A DNA stretch of 64,000 nt from Streptomyces lincolnensis. GTDB lineage: Bacteria > Actinomycetota > Actinomycetes > Streptomycetales > Streptomycetaceae. Positions within the stretch are counted from its first letter, which is position 1. Each line of letters begins with the position of its first letter. Location: assembly GCF_021173675.1 (NCBI RefSeq), contig NZ_JAIHON010000005.1, forward strand, positions 310,001-374,000, given 5' to 3'. Of this stretch, positions 60,738 through 64,000 are shown one piece after another. The notes under the pieces were generated by a model. That model searched no databases. It had not been told where the DNA came from and worked only from the letters and a program-made list of their open reading frames with translations. A program made the position numbers and the translations under genes.

Positions 60738-60768
60738 CTCTATAATATCAACAGCTTTCACTATAGAG
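60738..60768. promoter_or_regulatory. Operator/promoter between XRE-cupin and GNAT genes
   Basis: CTCTATA (60738-60744) and TATAGAG (60762-60768) form an inverted repeat with 17 bp between them. TATAAT (60741-60746) is a perfect -10 for the GNAT gene. It is strongly A+T-rich against the background. Confidence 0.65.
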
Positions 60769-60783
60769 AAATGAGCCCTCCCC

Positions 60784-61293
60784 GTGACCACACCTGGGGC
60801 GGTCATCCGCCCGGCCACCCCCTGCGACCTCAAGGCCGTGGCCGAGATCTTCACGCACTACGTCCTCCACACCGTGGCCACCTTCGAGGAGACCCCGCCG
60901 ACGGTCGCCGACTGGGAGCGCCGGCTGGACGAACTCACCGGCCGCGGACTGCCGTTCCTCGTCGCCGAGTCGGAGGGCGCGGTGGCCGGCTTCGCCTACG
61001 CGGCGCCCTGGCGGCCCAAACCGGCGTACCGGTACACCGTGGAGGACACGATCTACCTGGCCCCCGACGCCACCGGCCGCGGGCTGGGCGCCGCCCTGCT
61101 CGGCACGCTCGTCACCGAGTCCGCCCGGGCCGGGATGCGGCGGATGATCGCCGTCGTCGCGGACACCGGCAGCGACGCCTCCCTCGCCCTGCACCGCCGC
61201 TTCGGCTTCACCGACGCCGGCCACCTGGTCGAGGTCGGCCACAAGCACGGACGCTGGATCGACACGCACCTGCTCCAGCGGGACCTGGGGTAG
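60784..61293 (+). CDS. GNAT-family N-acetyltransferase (phosphinothricin-type)
   Basis: A 169-aa acetyltransferase. Acetyl-CoA-binding A-T-G-R-G-L-G-A-A-L-L and the motif H-R-R-F-G-F-T-D-A-G are those of the MnaT/PAT/Bar-like branch, which acetylates phosphinothricin, methionine sulfoximine or similar amines. It starts at GTG 60784 with a weak ribosome site, a short way from the -10 TATAAT, so it may be leaderless or nearly so. The divergent XRE-cupin protein may sense its substrate. Confidence 0.83.
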   Translation: MTTPGAVIRPATPCDLKAVAEIFTHYVLHTVATFEETPPTVADWERRLDELTGRGLPFLVAESEGAVAGFAYAAPWRPKPAYRYTVEDTIYLAPDATGRGLGAALLGTLVTESARAGMRRMIAVVADTGSDASLALHRRFGFTDAGHLVEVGHKHGRWIDTHLLQRDLG

Positions 61294-61298
61294 GCGGC

Positions 61299-61460
61299 TC
61301 AGTGGACGGCCCGACAGCGGTGCTCGGGACGGCCCGTGGCTCCGCAGCGGAGTTCCAGCCGGACCATGCCCTCCCGCGCGAGGTACGACAGTTACCGCTG
61401 GGCCGTGGCCCGGGAGACGCCGGTGAGTTCGGCGGCCTGGGCCGCGGACAGGGCGTCGCC
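61299..61460 (-). pseudogene. Remnant of a CitB/DpiA-type response regulator C-terminus
   Basis: The reverse-strand frame reads S-A-A-Q-A-A-E-L-T-G-V-S-R-A-T-A-Q-R, then TAA (61392-61394), then L-S-Y-L-A-R-E-G-M-V and G-A-T-G-R-P-E-H-R before TGA. Relatives have Tyr where the TAA is, as I recall the family. The receiver domain is absent. A nonsense mutation and deletion explain it. Confidence 0.7.
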
Positions 61461-61479
61461 AAGACGTCCGGGGTCACCT

Positions 61480-61877
61480 CGGGCGCCGGCTTCACGGGCA
61501 GGACGGTCGGCGTCACCGACCTGGGTTCCGGCACGGACACCCTCACCCAGTTCCTGACCGCGAAGAAGGGCGTCGGTTTCTCCGCGATCGACCTGGCCAC
61601 CACGGCCGGCACCACGGCGGCGATGGGCGGCGCCTGTCCCGCCGCCCGTGTGCTCGCCCGCACCGACTGGGTGGCCTCGCACCAGGACACGGTGCAGAAG
61701 GCCGTCGACGCGCTCGTCGCCACCATGCACTGGATCAACACCCACAGCGCGGCCGACATCGCCGACAAGCTGCCGCCCTCGTTCGTGTCGAACCCGCTGG
61801 TGACCAAGGCCGACTCCATCACGGCCCCGACCGAGGGCATCACGACCACCACGCCCCCGGCGGGGTCGAACGGCTGA
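61480..61877 (+). pseudogene. Remnant of an ABC transporter substrate-binding protein
   Basis: The frame has G-R-T-V-G-V-T-D-L-G-S-G-T-D-T, as in SsuA/NMT1-type nitrate, sulfonate or taurine binding proteins, then jumps from T-A-K-K-G-V to G-F-S-A-I-D-L-A-T-T, skipping the middle. There is no start, signal peptide or N-terminal lobe. The C-terminus decays into a T/P-rich tail. It abuts the response regulator remnant. Confidence 0.65.
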
Positions 61878-61886
61878 GCCCTCCGC

Positions 61887-62678
61887 TCAGGGCATGGACG
61901 GGCTCCCTACGTCCCTCCGGGAGACGGCCAGGTAGCCCACGAAGCCGAGGATGGCCACCGTCCAGGACAGGGTGACCGGTCCGAGGCCCAGGCCGATTCC
62001 TCCCCGGTCGTGGCCGGCGGCCATCCAGTCGGCGATCGAGGCGCCGAGGGGGCGGGTGACGACGTACGCGGTCCAGAAGGCCGTCACCGCGTCCAGGCCG
62101 CCCCGGCGGTGGGCGACGGCCGGTACCGCGATCGCGGCCGCGTACAGGACGGCGGAGCCGAGGTAGCCGAGTCCGAGCGAGGCCGTGAGATCGCCGGCGG
62201 CGGTGCCCAGGGCGAAGGTGGCCAGGACGGCGGCCCAGTAGAAGACCTCGCGGCGGCGGGTGCGGACGCTGTGGATGGACAGGGTGCCCTCGCAGCGGTA
62301 CCAGAGGGCGAAGACGGCGGCCAGCGCGGCCATGAAGAACGGGGCCGAGAGGGTGTACGGCACGCCCAGGCCGACGTGCAGCACGTCGGCGGCCATCGTG
62401 CCGAACACGCTGACCATGACGATCGCGGTCCAGTAGATCCAGGCCACGTACCGCCGGGCCGCGAACTGCACCGCCAGCACGGCCGCCAGGACGACCCCGC
62501 CGACGCCGACCGCCGGGACCGGGCCGAGGAGGTGGGCAAGCCAGTCCGACGCCGTCTCGCCCATCCCCGTCGTCAACACCTTGACAATCCAGAAGTAGGC
62601 CGTCACCTCCGGCACCTTGCTCGCCGTGTGACGCAGGTGGCCCACGGGCCGGTCATGAGTGAGGTGATCAGTCGGCAT
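61887..62678 (-). CDS. DUF347/COG4705-type membrane protein
   Basis: A 263-aa polytopic protein with four repeated units, each with a helix and a G-x-T/A-x-x-D type end: Y-F-W-I-V-K-V-L-T-T-G-M-G-E-T, Y-W-T-A-I-V-M, F-Y-W-A-A-V-L-A-T-F-A-L-G-T and F-W-T-A-Y-V-V-T-R-P-L-G-A. These are DUF347 repeats. Function unknown. ATG 62678 has no clear ribosome site; GTG 62684 is an alternative, and it could be translated from a leaderless message. Confidence 0.75.
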   Translation of the reverse strand: MPTDHLTHDRPVGHLRHTASKVPEVTAYFWIVKVLTTGMGETASDWLAHLLGPVPAVGVGGVVLAAVLAVQFAARRYVAWIYWTAIVMVSVFGTMAADVLHVGLGVPYTLSAPFFMAALAAVFALWYRCEGTLSIHSVRTRRREVFYWAAVLATFALGTAAGDLTASLGLGYLGSAVLYAAAIAVPAVAHRRGGLDAVTAFWTAYVVTRPLGASIADWMAAGHDRGGIGLGLGPVTLSWTVAILGFVGYLAVSRRDVGSPSMP

Positions 62679-62833
62679 GGCAGGCACGATGACACGGTGC
62701 CCGGCCGTGGCCCCAGACCTTTTTGCCAGAGTTTTGGCGCCTCTGGCGGTCGCCTTACCCGACGCTCGCACCCTCCTCACGGAGATCGCCCTCACGGCAC
62801 GGCTCGCGGGTCTGGACGGCGCGACAGGCGCAC

Positions 62834-64000
62834 TCAGTTGGTGGATTCCGCCTTCTGGGCCATGCCGGGCGACCGGGGAGTCGCAGGGTGGGGCAACGGA
62901 ATCCTCTGCGCGAGCTTGTCGCCCTCGACATCGAGGTCGGGGAGCAGGCGGTTCAGCCGGGCGGGGATCCACCAGGCCTTCTCCTGCGCGAGGGCCATGG
63001 TGGCCGGGATGAGTGTCATGCGGATGACGAAGGCGTCGATGAGGATGCCCGCGGCCAGCGCGAAGCCGGCCTGCTTGATCATGGGCTGGGCGTTGAAGAT
63101 GAATCCGGCGAAGACGGAGATCATGATGGTGGCCGCCGCGACGACGACGGAACTGGCACGAGCGAAACCGGCGATGGTGGCGTCGAGCGGGGTGGCGCCG
63201 TGGACGTGTGCTTCGCGCATGGAGGTGACCAGGAACATCTGGTAGTCCATGGCGAGCCCGTAGAGGATGCCGGTGATGATGATGGGCAGCAGGCTCACGA
63301 CGGGAGCCGTGGCGTCGAGTCCGATCAGGTCCTGCAGCCAACCCCATTGGAAGACGGCCGTGGTGAGGCCGAAGGTGGCGGCGATGCTCAGCAGGAAGCC
63401 GAGGGTGGCCATCACCGGGACCATGAAGGAGCGGAAGACCAGGAGCAGGACGATCAGGGAGAGTCCGAGCACGGTTGCCACATAGAGGGGCAGGACGTCG
63501 GCGAGCCGGTCGGAGACGTCGATCGCGAGGGCGGTGAAGCCGGTGATGCCGATGGCGGCACCGTGGGCGTCGCTGATCTGCGGGCTCTTGTTCCGTACGG
63601 CGGTGACGAGGTCCTTGGTCGCGTCGTCGTTCGGGCCACTGCCGGGAATGAGGCTGAGAATGGCCGTGGTGCCGGTGCTGTTCATCCCCGCCAGTGAGAC
63701 CGCGGTCGTGCCCTTGATGTCCTTCAAGTCGGCGGTGACCGCGGCCAGCGTCGCGGGAGTGAGGCGTTGTTCGCCTGTGGTGGGGCTGACGGCGACCAGG
63801 AGCGGGCCGTTGTAGCCGGGCCCATAGGCGTCGCTGACCAGCTCGTAGCTTTGGCGCTGCGCGGTGCCGTTGTTGTAGCTGGCCCCGGAGGGCAGGCCCA
63901 ACTTCATGTCGGCGGCAGGCACGGCCAGGATCGCGGGAACCAGGAGCGCGGCCGCGAGAGCGGGGTACTTGTGGCGGACCAGGCGCGCTCCCCAGCGTGT
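62834..64000 (-). CDS. MMPL-family (RND-like) transporter, 5' part outside window
   Basis: The C-terminal 388 residues of an MmpL-type transporter. The visible part starts in a loop (D-M-K-L-G-L-P-S-G after a hydrophobic helix), then has several helices, including L-Y-G-L-A-M-D-Y-Q-M-F-L and a C-terminal I-D-A-F-V-I-R, which are conserved in MMPL exporters. The N-terminal half lies beyond base 64000. MMPL proteins use the proton gradient to export lipids or drugs. Substrate unknown. Confidence 0.88.
   Translation of the reverse strand, partial: TRWGARLVRHKYPALAAALLVPAILAVPAADMKLGLPSGASYNNGTAQRQSYELVSDAYGPGYNGPLLVAVSPTTGEQRLTPATLAAVTADLKDIKGTTAVSLAGMNSTGTTAILSLIPGSGPNDDATKDLVTAVRNKSPQISDAHGAAIGITGFTALAIDVSDRLADVLPLYVATVLGLSLIVLLLVFRSFMVPVMATLGFLLSIAATFGLTTAVFQWGWLQDLIGLDATAPVVSLLPIIITGILYGLAMDYQMFLVTSMREAHVHGATPLDATIAGFARASSVVVAAATIMISVFAGFIFNAQPMIKQAGFALAAGILIDAFVIRMTLIPATMALAQEKAWWIPARLNRLLPDLDVEGDKLAQRIPLPHPATPRSPGMAQKAESTN

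Noticed and set aside
62725..62747. GCCAGAG/CTCTGGC hairpin as an intrinsic terminator
   Set aside because: The T-run lies before the hairpin on the plus strand and no T-run follows on either strand. It could be an operator at most.

Overview
This is a high-G+C actinobacterial segment, almost certainly from a Streptomyces chromosome. Codon third positions are nearly all G or C, GTG starts are common, genes overlap by ATGA/GTGA, and many gene families are streptomycete types (MatB/MatC, FxSxx-COOH RiPP, SAV_2336-type proteins, STAS/ANTAR regulators, MerR-PP2C). I saw no tRNA, rRNA or CRISPR array.

1-11.9 kb: a long plus-strand run of translationally coupled surface-glycoconjugate genes. It holds the end of a DUF3068 membrane protein, a GT4 glycosyltransferase, two class I methyltransferases, an AftD-like arabinofuranosyltransferase, a condensation-domain acyltransferase, a DMT-like transporter, a Trm112-like peptide and an FkbM methyltransferase. 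Two copies of an 18-bp repeat core interrupt this run, one of them inside a coding frame.

12-20.7 kb: a membrane protein with an extracytoplasmic periplasmic-binding-protein domain; a reverse-strand ATP-grasp enzyme; a TnpB-like RuvC nuclease flanked by strong hairpins; a MerR-PP2C fusion with its own MerR-type promoter; and a secreted phospholipase D-like enzyme.

20.7-25.9 kb: the malonate module. A GntR/FCD regulator diverges from matC (uptake), matB (malonyl-CoA ligase) and a fused carboxyltransferase, with a perfect 20-bp inverted repeat between them.

25.9-33.5 kb: a four-gene coupled cassette, Trypco1, trypsin-VMAP, MoxR AAA+ ATPase, and a 1468-aa SAV_2336-like multidomain protein with a pseudokinase and a HAD-like domain. 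It matches the NTP-dependent ternary conflict systems described for bacteria.

33.7-37.7 kb: an MreB-like ATPase, a GAF histidine-kinase-like protein with a degenerate ATPase, and a convergent SLOG/SLATT pair.

37.9-46.5 kb: a complete FxSxx-COOH RiPP locus: a 54-aa precursor ending F-D-S-S-L, radical SAM/SPASM maturase FxsB, an AAC(3)-like enzyme, TIR-like FxsC, and FxsT (ParA-like + TIR-like + NB-ARC + TPR).

46.5-64 kb: an alpha/beta hydrolase; an anti-sigma/STAS partner-switch pair; a STAS-ANTAR fusion; a secreted polysaccharide-attacking group (GH5 cellulase with two operator-like palindromes, expansin-like protein, PL7 lyase); an F420-type oxidoreductase; a Tle1-like DUF2235 hydrolase with an unknown partner; a Ser/Thr kinase facing an FHA protein; a lipoprotein; a divergent XRE-cupin/GNAT pair; a deletion scar with two gene remnants; a DUF347 membrane protein; and the 3' part of an MMPL transporter. 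All family assignments were made by eye from the translated sequence. No database search was run.
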